A stretch of 64,000 nucleotides of DNA, from assembly GCF_020906515.1 (NCBI RefSeq), contig NC_085850.1:1302001-1366000 (forward strand), written 5' to 3'. How positions within the stretch are numbered: the first letter of the stretch is position 1; the number at the start of each line of letters is the position of its first letter. The DNA comes from Vanrija pseudolonga. Its lineage: Eukaryota > Basidiomycota > Tremellomycetes > Trichosporonales > Trichosporonaceae. This document shows positions 45,671-55,448 of the stretch, piece after piece. The translations under genes were made by a program, and so were the position numbers. A model generated the notes under the pieces. The model ran no database searches and was not told where the DNA came from. It saw only the letters and a list, made by a program, of their open reading frames with translations.

Positions 45671-46299
45671 ATGCTCTTCCGCACCGTTACTCTTGCCCTC
45701 CTCGCCTCGCTGGTGGCCGCCGCCCCGACTCCTGAAGCCGCTCCCGCCCCGGACGCCGCCCCAGCCCCGGAGACTCCCCCGACCAGCGTCTTCGAACGTT
45801 CGGAACTCGTAGAGTCTGAGGGCCGCCCCGTTGGCCAGATCCGGCGCTCAGTGAGCCACGACGGCGATGCCCAGCACCTCCAGGCCCGCGCGGAGAAAGA
45901 TCTCGTGAACAAGCCCGTCCCTGGCGGCGTCACGATCCGCTGCTTCAGAGGGACAGATTGCAAAGGTGATGTGCTCGTGACGTACCGCAGACCCGACCCC
46001 AAGACGAATATGACCTACGGAGTCCACTTCTATGCGCCCGAAACGAACGCTCAAGCTGCAGCTTCGACACGTGGGGCGGTTTCGAGGGCACCTTTGGAAT
46101 CACCATCCCCAAGGGTGAGAAGTATGACGGGTGGGACGGTGACAACTGGACGCCTTATTGGGATGAGATCAGCCCCGTCATCAAATCAGCTGGCCGGGGA
46201 AGCCAGTGTGTCAACCAGAGCGGCAGGACCAAGGGCAACTCGGGCAACGTGATCCAGAAGCAGGGCCGCGTTATCTACACCAGTTCAGACCGGCGTTAG
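45671..46299 (+). pseudogene. Small secreted protein, array copy 2, broken
   Basis: Closest relative of copy 3, with the same promoter. The signal peptide (MLFRTVTLALLASLVAAAPT), Pro/Ala pro-region (PEAAPAPDAAPAPETPP) and first part of the domain (VTIRCFRGTDCKGD) are readable. The frame is broken about once; family sequence continues beyond the break to the matching end. It may be a young pseudogene, a variant allele or a sequencing error. Its TATA box and 3' hairpin are intact, so it may still be transcribed. Confidence 0.8.
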
Positions 46300-46345
46300 G
46301 GTGCCGACTGCCGCATGGCCCTCAACACATTGCTGTAGTCTTTCC

Positions 46346-46362
46346 GTCGTTCTGTGAACGAC
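46346..46362 (+). terminator. Hairpin GTCGTTC-TGT-GAACGAC downstream of copy 2
   Basis: A perfect 7-bp inverted repeat with a 3-nt loop, 47 nt after the matching stop position. The same hairpin follows copy 3. A 3'-end or mRNA-stability role is inferred. Confidence 0.55.
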
Positions 46363-47097
46363 GAGTCGCTTGACTTCTTCTTCACCACCGGCGTGTCCCC
46401 CCAGACCGGTCCCTTTTTTATGACCCCCGAATCCTACCCCCGAATCCTCATGTACCAGTTTGAACGTTCCTTGAGGGCGCCGAGAGGGAGGGTGCCAGAT
46501 ATGTATCCGCCGCTGGGCGTGCGGATTTGGAGTTCGCAGTACGGGCTGGTACCAGACCTAGCCGTGAGGTACACTGGACCAAACTTGGAGGGCGACCCAA
46601 GGCGCATGTTGTTCCTGTGCCTCGGAGACAGACAACCAACTCGATGACCTCTGAGTGGGTGGTGCCTCGGCGTCAGAGTCCCCGCAGGGCCGCGTACGAC
46701 GCGCCGAGACTGCATCATTCGTCGCCGCACGCGAGACGCGCCGAGGTTGCATCCCCATCGCGGGAAAACTGACACCATCCTCGGCACCAGACAGCGTCGC
46801 ACGCACCGCCGACTTGCTCCGCGGTGCAGCGCGGACTCGGGCTCGGGATCGGCGTGGCATACTCGCGCCGCCCCGAGTCGTCGAGCTCCGTGAAATGCAC
46901 GCAACACGGGGCCCGGTGCCTTCCTTCCCACAAACAAGAGCCCCGCCCGTCGTCATGCTTGTTGCGCTTGTTTCACTTTGACGCCGCTGCGGCCGCTGTG
47001 ACTTTGACGCGCGCGGGGAGCCTTTTAAGGCTCAATCGCGACGCGCTCACTCGACGGAATCAGGACGATGTCCCGGCAACGCCGACGCCGCGACTGC

Positions 47098-47215
47098 GAC
47101 GCGTCTTCCCCTCCGTTCGAGGGGCCGGCACCGATCACCGCACGCACACTCGTCGTCGGCGGTCTGGACTGCGCTACTTTCTGTAACTTCTTGGCGCTGT
47201 TGTCAGGTCACGACG
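47098..47215 (+). promoter_or_regulatory. Promoter module 3 with palindrome
   Basis: CCCCTCCGTTCGAGGGG at 47108-47124, then GCGGTCTGGACTGCG, TGTAACTTCTTGGCGCTGTT. Counterpart of module 1 upstream of copy 3. Confidence 0.7.
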
Positions 47216-47317
47216 GGGATTATCGCCGCGGACGAAGCTTCACGACGCCAGCGCACGCACCTTGGACGACACCGCGGTGCCTCCTGCACGCGTCGTAGAG
47301 TACCACGACAACGACCA

Positions 47318-47435
47318 CGACGCGTCTGCCCCTCCGTTTGAACGGCCGACACGGGGCACCGCTCTTCTAGTACACGACGACGGTCTGGACTTGCGACTAA
47401 ACTTCCTGGGGATGTTGACAGTCGCGTCGCGTAGC
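47318..47435 (+). promoter_or_regulatory. Promoter module 4 (palindrome partly decayed)
   Basis: CCCCTCCGTTTGAACGG near 47330, then ACGACGACGGTCTGGACTTG (about 47374), AACTTCCTGGGGATGTTGAC and GTCGCGTCGCG. Counterpart of module 2. Confidence 0.65.
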
Positions 47436-47497
47436 GTTGTTACCGTGGTGATCTTCGCGACGCGACATACACGCTCTTTGAAACACGCCGAATCGTC

Positions 47498-47505
47498 TAT
47501 ATAAG
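47498..47505 (+). promoter_or_regulatory. TATA box of array copy 3
   Basis: TATATAAG, 161 nt upstream of the ATG at 47659, in the shared context CCGAATCGTCTATATAAGAC. Confidence 0.8.
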
Positions 47506-47658
47506 ACGCGTCGAAGGCGCCTTCTCAGACTTCATTCTCAACACATCCAACTTCCCAGCTCTCTACCGTAGCCTCACAGCTCCACCAAGTGCTACCCACG
47601 CTCTTTACTTCAGCCACACTCACTTTACTCGACCCCAAAGGTGTACCTTCCACACACC

Positions 47659-48288
47659 ATGCTCTTCCACACTGTCGCTCTTGCCGTCCTCGCCTCGATG
47701 GCCGCTGCCATCCCAGCTCCCGAGGCAGCCCCAGCTCCCGATGCCGCTCCCGTCCCCGAGTCCGCCCCCGTCCCGGAGACGCCGGCGACCCCCGTCTTTG
47801 AGCGCGCGGCTCCTTTGCAGTCTGCAATGATCCCCGCGAGCCAGAGCCAGCGCTCAGTCAACGACACCTCTGTGGACCACCTCGCGGCCCGCGGCCCCCA
47901 GGACGTCAAGCATTTCCCCCTCCAGGGTGGCTTCACTGTGCGCTGTTTCCACGGGCCCGACTGCCAGGGCAAAGAGCTTTCCATCAACGAGGAGCACAAC
48001 CCCGCCACTGGGTGGACGTACTGGGCCCCCTTTTGGGCGCCTGACAACGAGCGCTCGAGCTGCCGTTTCGACACGTGGGGCGGCTTCCAGGGCGACTTTG
48101 CCGTCACTGTCCCCAAGGGCAGCGGCGGTTGGGTGGGCAACAGCTGGTCGCCCGACTGGATTGAGGTCAGCCCCGTCCGTCACTCGAACGGTCAGGGCCA
48201 GCAGTGCATCGCCCAGAGCGGCAGGACCAAGGGCAACTCCGGCAATTGGGTCCAAAAGCAGGGCCGCGTTCTTCACCTCAAGATCTAG
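47659..48288 (+). CDS. Small secreted protein, array copy 3
   Basis: A single exon gives 209 aa. Signal peptide MLFHTVALAVLASMAAAIPA; an Ala/Pro-rich pro-region (PEAAPAPDAAPVPESAPVPE) up to the junction LAARGPQ; then the domain FTVRCFHGPDCQGKELS, WAPDNERSSCRFDTWGGFQG, and GQGQQCIAQSGRTKG. All four family cysteines are present (C-x5-C, SCRFD, GQQC). The last 25 residues (GNWVQKQGRVLHLKI) differ from the left-facing group but match the tail of copy 2, so copies 2 and 3 form a subgroup. Intronless, TATA box 161 nt upstream, hairpin 45 nt downstream. Function unknown. Confidence 0.85.
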   Translation: MLFHTVALAVLASMAAAIPAPEAAPAPDAAPVPESAPVPETPATPVFERAAPLQSAMIPASQSQRSVNDTSVDHLAARGPQDVKHFPLQGGFTVRCFHGPDCQGKELSINEEHNPATGWTYWAPFWAPDNERSSCRFDTWGGFQGDFAVTVPKGSGGWVGNSWSPDWIEVSPVRHSNGQGQQCIAQSGRTKGNSGNWVQKQGRVLHLKI

Positions 48289-48333
48289 TGGTGTTGGGCA
48301 GCACTCGAGCCTAGCCAACGTTTTGTATTCTTT

Positions 48334-48354
48334 ACGTCGTTCTGTGAACGACGT
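48334..48354 (+). terminator. Hairpin ACGTCGTTC-TGT-GAACGACGT downstream of copy 3
   Basis: Perfect inverted repeat with 9-bp arms and a 3-nt loop, 45 nt after the stop codon; the same core follows copy 2. Possible 3'-end or RNA-stability element. Confidence 0.55.
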
Positions 48355-48871
48355 GTCCTTTCGTTTCTTCTTCGCCAGCACTATGCCTACCCAGGCCGGT
48401 GTTTTATGACCCACAAATCTTTATGCAACCCGTTGTACGTTCCTGGAGCATGCCAGGAAGCGATCGCTGGGTCAGGGTCCCTGGGCGGATGTGGAGTGCG
48501 TACTGGTGTAGGAACACACACACACACAGCCAGGTACATAGGCGCAACCAAGCTTGGGGGACGCCCGAGGGTGCGAGTATATGCCTCTGGTTCCCCAGAA
48601 TGGGGTCCCCCAATAGACCCCAGTAGGATCAGCCTGAAGTACCTCCGCTCCATTCGCTACCTGGGCATATCACTGTTGTACCAAGTGCAAAGCGGAGCAA
48701 AAGGTGATAGCATCAAAGTGTGTCCTTTAGGCTGTTTGGGTACACTACATAAAGGCTTTAGGGACCAAGGCGGTCGTTTACGGGCCATGGTACCCTGGCA
48801 GGACGGACGAAAAAGGGTTGTACATAACCGAAGTGGCGAGAAGGACTGGGGGCGCGATATTGACGCCGGCG
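48355..48871. other. Junction between right-facing and left-facing array blocks
   Basis: About 517 nt between two convergent copies. A short CA microsatellite lies at 48513-48528. No gene recognised. Confidence 0.5.
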
Positions 48872-49486
48872 TTAATGACGGTATGCAGCAGCAAACTTGA
48901 CAACGTCGTCGCTGCCCTGAGTGCTCCACTGCCACTGGTTGACGCAGTACTGGCCCCAGCCGTTGGAGTAGTTCTCGCCCGAGATATGCTGGAGGGCGAA
49001 GGCGTTCTGGCCATCGGTGCCACCGGGGGCCATCCAGAACGTGCCCCAGAGGTTGTTCCACACGTCGAAGCGGCAGCTGGCCAGGCGGTTGCCAGGGTGC
49101 TTGAAGTAGAGGCCGTAGAAGTACCCGTTGGGGATGTTGTTGATGTCGCTCCACTCGGCGATCTGGTTGCCGTTGCAGTCGAGGCCGTCGAAGCAGCGGA
49201 TCGAGAGGCCCGCATAGTCGCGCGCACTGATCGGCGAGGTGTCGACTGCGCCGTCGCGCGTGTGCTTGGTCGGCGCGGGACTCTTGGCCGAGATGGCAGT
49301 GGCCACGCCCTTGAAGTTGTCGCGCGCCTCGATGTTGCCGCCAGCGTCAGCCGCACTAGCGGCGACAGGTGTAGGGGTAGGAGCAGGACCAGGGGCCGAG
49401 ACCACACCCAGACCTTGGAAGCCTGGGGCCGGGGCAGCGGCCGCCAGGGCCGCGGTGAATGTGAGGATGATGGAGTGGAGGAGCAT
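48872..49486 (-). CDS. Small secreted protein, array copy 4
   Basis: A single exon gives 204 aa. Signal peptide MLLHSIILTFTAALAAAAPA, a long pro-region (about 65 residues, with EARDNFKG) up to SARDYAG, then the domain LSIRCFDGLDCNGNQIAEW, HPGNRLASCRFDVWNNLWG, ISGENYSNGWGQYCVNQWQW and a final strand VVKFAAAYRH. It matches the family consensus well, with four domain cysteines. It has two AR-D sites, so the pro-region may be partly duplicated. TATAAAAG lies at 49594-49601, 108 nt upstream. The start at 49486 is fixed by the MLLHS start shared with other copies; a longer frame upstream is not used. Confidence 0.87.
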   Translation of the reverse strand: MLLHSIILTFTAALAAAAPAPGFQGLGVVSAPGPAPTPTPVAASAADAGGNIEARDNFKGVATAISAKSPAPTKHTRDGAVDTSPISARDYAGLSIRCFDGLDCNGNQIAEWSDINNIPNGYFYGLYFKHPGNRLASCRFDVWNNLWGTFWMAPGGTDGQNAFALQHISGENYSNGWGQYCVNQWQWSTQGSDDVVKFAAAYRH

Positions 49487-49593
49487 AGTGCAAACGAGTG
49501 TGGGCTGCAGGTGGCTAGGTACTTGGGTGCTGAGGTGGAGCTGGGGAGAGAAGAGTTGGAGAAGATGTCGAGGAAGGGCTGCCATCGCACCGT

Positions 49594-49601
49594 CTTTTAT
49601 A
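49594..49601 (-). promoter_or_regulatory. TATA box of array copy 4
   Basis: TATAAAAG on the reverse strand, 108 nt before the ATG. Confidence 0.75.
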
Positions 49602-51087
49602 GACAACACAGGTCACCTCCAGCGACAACATCGCGCATCCTCCAGGCCAGCGCGTCGTCGACAAGACGGCATGGCGTCTGAGCCGGCGCGCTCGACACGC
49701 GGTCACCTTCGTTCTGCAGCTCGTGTTCCATTTCCTCCTCCGCCATCCTCGCGTCCTCAGACATGTTACCCTCCCTCCTGGTTGAGCCGGGTGCTGCACA
49801 AGGCCCACATTCCATACGGCGGACCGCCGCTCTCCAACGAGCAGGATAACCAGCGGCGCCTGCAGAACGCGTCTCCTTCACGACGGCGTCCGCGGAACGC
49901 GTCTTCCTCACAACGGTGACAGAAACCCACTTAAACCACGGCCTCCTCACACGTTAATTCACTAAACATGCAGCGCATGACGTCTACACGGATATCTCCG
50001 CAACCGCGCGATTCCCAGACTTTGGCTCGCCGTTCGGGGGTGCCGGTACCAGCGTGGGTACTTCAACTTAGCTCGCCGCTTGAAACAAGCTTACACGTCT
50101 CTAACGTGTGCAGGGGTTGGCATGGATTGTTCGAACGCGCACCGGGACCGACGGTGACGCGTCTTCGTCGGCCTGGGCCGTACGGGACCCGGCCGCACAC
50201 GTACCTCAAAGCCCCAGAGGCGTTACATCTCCGGGCTTTGTCTTGTGGGCAACACTCTGAAACGCACCTCGGCGTCATGGGGAACGGTCACCGATTCCGC
50301 GAGGCGCAAGGGGAACCTGCTCTGTTGGCTTCCGTCGCGTCGCCATCGCCCGTGTTCAAGAGGGTCGCCCACAGCGCCCACCGCAATGCTGGGCCGACCC
50401 AAACCCAGGCTGGACGACTCTCGCCCCACCCTTGGCCCAGACCCGACATCCAACGGCAGTCACCTGCCCACCGCGCTACACATCGGACGAGCGCACCGAT
50501 GGGCACGGCCGTTTGATCGCCATCGACGCGCGTGGAACACGACGCGGCTCGCCGTTGCAGGGAAGCTTGAAACCCCGCAATTAGGTCCGGCTTCCGCGGA
50601 CGGCGGATGGACAGTGGGAGTCGGTACTGGGCCAACTCAGGGCGTGGGTCAAGCATGCACCCACCCGCAAGTAAGCTTGAAACCTTGTTCCTGACTAGCC
50701 TTGGGGCCACACATTGGACGGGACACGGCCAGCGCCGACGCGTCTCCCGCATACTCCCTCTGCATCGGAGCGTCGACGTCATGCATTGCGACGCGTCGCC
50801 TCGCGGATGAGGCCATCACAGCTTCTGCACGCAGTGCTCTTCTTCCACTCCGGAGCCGAGCCCACATTCACGTCCCAAGGTTGCGGACGATCATCCGTGT
50901 CTCCAAGACGGAGTACCTGCAAGCTATGGACTTGGGTTGGACTGTGAAAGTAGAATGACGCCCCTCAAAGTGTGGGACGAGGCACTCCGTAAGCTTGCAT
51001 GACTAGATATATGTCCTAAACGGGGACCAATAGATTACGGGCAACGGAAGCAACATTACGAGCAACGGAGGTAGCCTTCATTGCCAA
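49602..51087. other. Intergenic, copies 4-5
   Basis: About 1.5 kb with no recognisable gene. Contains two AAGCTTGAAACC-type motifs (near 50571 and 50672); a diverged relative occurs near 54790. Confidence 0.5.
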
Positions 51088-51567
51088 TCAATTGGGGTTA
51101 CGGAAGAGAACCGCGATCTTCTCGATGTTGCCCAGGCTCTCGGTGGTGTTTTCCAACTGATTGACGCAACTCTGACCCCAGCCTTCAGAGTAGGTTGCCT
51201 GGGATACGACGTGATCGATCCAATAGGCCGACACCCAAAAGCTGGCCTTCAAGTCGTTCCAGGTGTCGAAGCGGCAGCTGACCCGCCGGTCCGAGTCATG
51301 CTGGAAGCCCCAAGAGTACGACCAGCCCGGTTTGATCCCATTCCAGTCTCCTGACGTAAAGACAATGTCGCCGGTGCAGTCGAGACCGTCGTAGCAACGG
51401 ATCGAGATGCCTGTGCTGTCGAAGGGCTCCACCGAGTCTCGAGCAGCAACCTCTGGAGTACGGGCTGCTCCAGAAGCGGCGTCATTGTTGTTAATGAGGG
51501 GGTTCGCGGCGGGAGCGGCGGTGGCCAGAGTTGCGAGGAGAGTGAGGGCCACTGAGTGAAGCAGCAT
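51088..51567 (-). CDS. Small secreted protein, array copy 5
   Basis: A single exon gives 159 aa, the shortest open copy. Signal peptide MLLHSVALTLLATLATAAPA, a short pro-region with VAARDSVEP, then ISIRCYDGLDCTGDIVF, RRVSCRFDTWNDLKAS, EGWGQSCVNQLENTTES and a last strand EKIAVLFRNPN. All four domain cysteines are kept; the usual glycine after W-x is changed (DTWNDLKAS). A possible N-glycosylation site is NTT near the end. The TATA-like GGTACATAAG is 74-83 nt upstream. The start at 51567 begins the shared MLLHS; the longer in-frame upstream stretch is not family-like. Confidence 0.86.
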   Translation of the reverse strand: MLLHSVALTLLATLATAAPAANPLINNNDAASGAARTPEVAARDSVEPFDSTGISIRCYDGLDCTGDIVFTSGDWNGIKPGWSYSWGFQHDSDRRVSCRFDTWNDLKASFWVSAYWIDHVVSQATYSEGWGQSCVNQLENTTESLGNIEKIAVLFRNPN

Positions 51568-51640
51568 GCTGTGGGCTATGTCGCCGTTCGGTTCGTTGAA
51601 TGTGATGTGGTTCTCGGCCCACTGGGAAGAAACCGCCCTC

Positions 51641-51650
51641 CTTATGTACC
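51641..51650 (-). promoter_or_regulatory. TATA-like element of array copy 5
   Basis: GGTACATAAG on the reverse strand, about 80 nt upstream of the ATG; the same ACATAAR form occurs at copy 6. Confidence 0.5.
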
Positions 51651-51933
51651 CCTCGACTGCTCTGGTCCTTGAGAAGGGATTGCCTCGAAACAATGAGAAT
51701 ACTAGAAGGCCAAACGGTGTCTACATTGTACGGTGTTGTATTGTCTTTCGCTCCAATGCCTTTTGTTTCAATGTCATGGGCTGTATTGTCCCACTCAGAT
51801 GGCTGCGTCTCCCTTCATCGACTCACTCCAGCCAAGACCATCCACAAATATGTAACATCAAATGATTTGGTATGAAAGTTGGGAGAATACGGAGAGGAGG
51901 GAGGTGCACTGCCAGTGGTCTCAAGCTACTGTA

Positions 51934-52458
51934 CTAAGCAATGGCATCGCGCCACACAACGACATACTTGTTGACCATGCCTGTACCCTGGAAGCTGTCT
52001 TTCCACTCGTTGACGCAGTACTGGCCCCACCCTTGCGGGTAGTTCTTTCCTGAAATCTGTCGTTCATTGTCGGCCCGCATGTAAAAGTTGCCCTTGTAGC
52101 CGTTCCACACATCGACGCGGCAGCTGGCGAGCTGGTTGGCGGGATGCTGAAAATCGTAGACAGTTCCGCGGACGATCTTACTGAGCGACGGTTTGCCGAT
52201 AACGTCATTCCATTCATAGAACGGCTTGCCTTTGCAGTCGGGCCCATTGTAGCAGCTGACGGAAAAGCCTGCGTTGTCTCTGGCCTCGACGGGGGCGCTG
52301 GCATCGCGAGCAATGAGGTCCACAGGGATCGTCACCCCGCACGTGTTCCGGTCGACCACGGTGGAGGTGTCGGCAGAGGCGTCGGCGAGAGGCTCCGGGG
52401 TGGGAGCCGAAACGGCGAGGGTGGCGGCCAAGGCGAAGATGAGGGAGTGAAGGAGCAT
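51934..52458 (-). CDS. Small secreted protein, array copy 6
   Basis: A single exon gives 174 aa. Signal peptide MLLHSLIFALAATLAVSAPT, pro-region with one extra cysteine (DRNTCGVTI), junction VEARDNAG, then FSVSCYNGPDCKGKPFYEW, HPANQLASCRVDVWNGYKGN, ISGKNYPQGWGQYCVNEW and the final VNKYVVVWRDA. It is close to copies 4 and 7 over the ISGxNY-x2-GWGQYC stretch. ATACATAAAG lies at 52543-52552. The extra pro-region cysteine is unique here and might pair within the precursor. Intronless; copy 5 lies 366 nt downstream. Confidence 0.88.
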   Translation of the reverse strand: MLLHSLIFALAATLAVSAPTPEPLADASADTSTVVDRNTCGVTIPVDLIARDASAPVEARDNAGFSVSCYNGPDCKGKPFYEWNDVIGKPSLSKIVRGTVYDFQHPANQLASCRVDVWNGYKGNFYMRADNERQISGKNYPQGWGQYCVNEWKDSFQGTGMVNKYVVVWRDAIA

Positions 52459-52542
52459 TGTGTTGGGTCTGTTCGGCGGTGGATCGGTTTGAGATGGCGG
52501 TAGAACTGAGAGGACTTAGAGGAGAGGGGAGCATCGGCCTCC

Positions 52543-52552
52543 CTTTATGTAT
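52543..52552 (-). promoter_or_regulatory. TATA-like element of array copy 6
   Basis: ATACATAAAG on the reverse strand, about 85-94 nt before the ATG. Confidence 0.55.
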
Positions 52553-53539
52553 CCAAGAGCGTAGGCGATGATGGCCACACGATACCCTTTTCCTCCAAAA
52601 CAACGCGTGGACCACAACACGTCCCCTGCATGGCTTGACCTGTGGTACCGCACGTTCCAGCCAGCCGTGACCTAGGGCGACCTCGATTCCTCCGTCTGGT
52701 TAGGAACCTGAAACCGAGTGCGGGATGGACACGCGTCAGGTGATCAGGCACAGACGCGTCTTGCTGCTCGTTTCTTTCCCCAAGTCACGTCGTACATCTT
52801 TAATATGTACACTTCACGTCGAGCCGCGGCCGAACACGCGTGCAGCGGATGAGCTCTTGCCACCCCCACGGCGAAACTCTCCGCGTTACGGTTGTTGCGA
52901 CCCGCACCCCTGACCCCAGAGCCGTTGGAACCGGCCTTGCGGGAACGGACCGAGACTATTGTCGCTCCGCATCGTCGTAAGCCTGCAGGAGCCGATGGCA
53001 AGCGCGGTGAGCCAACCGGCGCATGGAGAGGATAAACATAGATGACAAAGAAGCTTGTACTGTGCTCGGCCCATTGCGCGGTGTCACCCCGGTTTCCCCC
53101 CCCCGTCCTTTCATATGTCACCCACGCATGCCAGCCTCATCACTTGACGTTGAGTAGCCTTCAGGTCCGACATCGTGCCTGAGTCATGACCTCTTTGAAC
53201 TAGAGCCGGTCTTTGGTTGTGAGGAGTAGAACCCGTTGCGGAAAAGATAGACGTGGCTCCTCGTGACATGTCGGAGCCTGGGGGAGGTGTTGGGGTACAT
53301 GGTGAATAGAAAGAACTGGGTACAGTACTGCAAGAAATGTCGACACATAGATCTGGCGCTACATAAAGGTCGGAGAAAGGGGGCGTCGGGAGGTGAACGA
53401 TGTTGTGAGGCATATACAAAACTAACTAATTCAGGTTGGGAAAGGGCTCTTGGAGGTGGGGATGGAGGTGTGACACATCGACTAAAGGATTTCGTCCCAA
53501 AAGCACGTCTGACTCAATGTGCAGAACCAACTCTTCCTA
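52553..53539. other. Intergenic, copies 6-7
   Basis: About 1 kb with no recognisable gene or repeat. Confidence 0.45.
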
Positions 53540-54037
53540 CTAAGCAGGCCATACAAGCAGAAACTTGTTCACGTAGCCGGGACCCTTGGTGCTGTACGGC
53601 AACTGGTTGACACAGTACTGGCCCCAGCCCTTGGGGTAGTTCTGGCCCGAGATGTATCGGTCGCTTTCATCTTGAAGGTGGAACTCGCCAGTCCAGCCGT
53701 TCCAAACGTCGAGGCGGCAGCTGACAAGTCGGTCCCCATAATGAGGGAACCGATACCACCTTCCGGATCCGGGCTTGTTGTTGTTGGCGTTGTCTATCCA
53801 CTCGAACAACTTGGTACCGGTGCAGTCGAGCCCGTCGAAGCAAAAGATCGAGTAGGCCCCAGTGGTGCGCGCTTCGAGGGGAGCTGTCTCCGCATCCTTG
53901 TCTACCTTTCGTGAGGCAGGCGCTGAAGAGCCTAGATCCTTGGCGACAACGATGCCGGAGTCGGGGGCAGGAGCGGTGGCGGGAGCGGCGGTGGCCAGAG
54001 TGACTACGATGGTGATGAGGATGGAGTGGAGAAGCAT
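53540..54037 (-). CDS. Small secreted protein, array copy 7
   Basis: A single exon gives 165 aa. Signal peptide MLLHSILITIVVTLATAAPA, pro-region with acidic and lysine residues (RKVDKDAETAPLEARTTG), then YSIFCFDGLDCTGTKLFEW, YGDRLVSCRLDVWNGWTGEF, ISGQNYPKGWGQYCVNQL and a final strand VNKFLLVWPA. It is the closest match to the family consensus, and close to copies 4 and 6. TATATAAAAA lies at 54126-54135. The in-frame upstream ATG near 54100 is rejected because the shared start is MLLHS. Intronless. Confidence 0.88.
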   Translation of the reverse strand: MLLHSILITIVVTLATAAPATAPAPDSGIVVAKDLGSSAPASRKVDKDAETAPLEARTTGAYSIFCFDGLDCTGTKLFEWIDNANNNKPGSGRWYRFPHYGDRLVSCRLDVWNGWTGEFHLQDESDRYISGQNYPKGWGQYCVNQLPYSTKGPGYVNKFLLVWPA

Positions 54038-54125
54038 GGCGAAGGCGTATTGTGGTTGCGCGTCGGAAAACTTGTGAGGACTTGGGAGATGGATCACCAT
54101 GTGCAGCTATGATCTTTTTCCTCTC

Positions 54126-54135
54126 TTTTTATATA
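54126..54135 (-). promoter_or_regulatory. TATA box of array copy 7
   Basis: TATATAAAAA on the reverse strand, about 90-98 nt before the ATG. Confidence 0.75.
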
Positions 54136-55448
54136 GTTCATGGAAGCGGGCTAGACCCCGAAGGTCACTCGATCAAGAACAGCGCAAAACACCGCGCCCA
54201 CACAGACACTCCCGAGTGTACCGACCGTACTCAGCCACGCAAAAGGCACCTCGTGGGTTTTCCGCAACACGTCGAGCTGGATCCAACAGGGGATGATTCG
54301 GCAGAGCTGCTCACATGACGATTCTACGGCCGGCGCCCAGTCAGATACCTGGACAAACTCTGGGTGAGGGGCACAGGAACCCGCCAGTGGCGTTGCGCTA
54401 GTGTGGGTGCAGTCAGGTCCAGTCGCAGGTTGAGACAAGGGTGCGCGCACAGCCCACCTGCCTCAGTCTATCAGATGAGGTACTTGAAACGGACTTCTGG
54501 GCCACAGTTCCGCGACGCGTCCTCAGGTGTTTCCCGGCTCCACCTCGCTCCGCTTCTCAGAGACCGATCCCATCAAGTACTGGGCCCAGCCGTGACCCTG
54601 CAGTAGAACCTGCATACCCCTAGTTTAGCGCCGTGCTATCCGGCACTTCAGGTGGCCTTCAGTGGGCAGGGAGCCGCTGCAGCAGAATGCGGGAAGGCGT
54701 CGCGGCTCGGCATGCGGATTCAGGTGAGGACCCGTCTGTAGGTCTGGGTGCACTCAGGGTTAAGGCATTAAGCATGCCGTATAACCCAACAAGCTTGAAA
54801 CTTTGTTCCTGTTAGACCCGGCTTGTGCCCCACGAAACGCCACCGCGCGTGACCCGTCCTCCAACAGTCACCCGCAGGTAGTGACACCTGCGCTTGCGCT
54901 CTAGAACGCCGCACTGTTAGCTGCGTAGGCTGCATAGGCATCGTCTGGGGTGGATGGTGTCTGCTCCACCGAGTACAGTGGGTGTCCGTTAGGGCGCACG
55001 GTTCCAGACAATCAAGTGCGCGGAGCGTTTTTGACGGGCTCAGAGCAGGGACGTGTCACTCAGACCATTTGAAACTAACTCTTACCTCCGGTTTAGACCC
55101 GCGAAATGATGCGAACTGTGGACAGCGCAAGTCTGGGGCCGGATCTTCGGAGAGCAACAAAGGTCGTAGGCCGACGACGTCGCAACTATCGAGAATGTTG
55201 CCAAGCGTGAAGGTGGCTTGAGACGGGCGTAGACGTTGAATCACCGGCTGTAAAGATACTGCCAGGTATCTTCGCTATTTTCTCGCTGTCGGGCAGCGTG
55301 GAGTGAAAGCTGCCATAGGCATGATATGTTTAGTCTGTTGTGAAACAGAAGGATTCTTTTCATTCTTGTTTTGGTTTGTGTACGTCGTCTTTTGGGACAG
55401 CTCCGGTCGCGGTCTCGACTTCTTGTTTACATTGGACCAGGTAACGAA
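54136..55448. other. Intergenic, copies 7-8
   Basis: About 1.3 kb. No gene recognised. The motif AAGCTTGAAACTTTGTTCCT (54790-54809) resembles one near 50672. A short stretch near 54577 recalls the GQYC-coding end of the family but is too short to call. Confidence 0.45.

Larger units (their letters stand above)
44690..48360 (+). repeat. Tandem segmental duplication carrying array copies 2 and 3
   Basis: Two units about 1.95-2.0 kb apart share sequence from the distal promoter (CGCGCCGAGACTGCATCAT near 44766 and 46700) through the modules, the TATA box (offset 1979), the gene starts (offset 1988) and the 3' hairpins (offset 1990). Divergence is moderate, with small length changes. Confidence 0.85.

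Noticed and set aside
50120-50150. GTTCGAA-like B-box suggesting a tRNA
   Set aside because: No matching A box or cloverleaf could be drawn around it.
54560-54610. Short similarity to the GQYC-coding end of the secreted-protein family
   Set aside because: Only about 20 nt match and no flanking family sequence is found, so a relic cannot be claimed.
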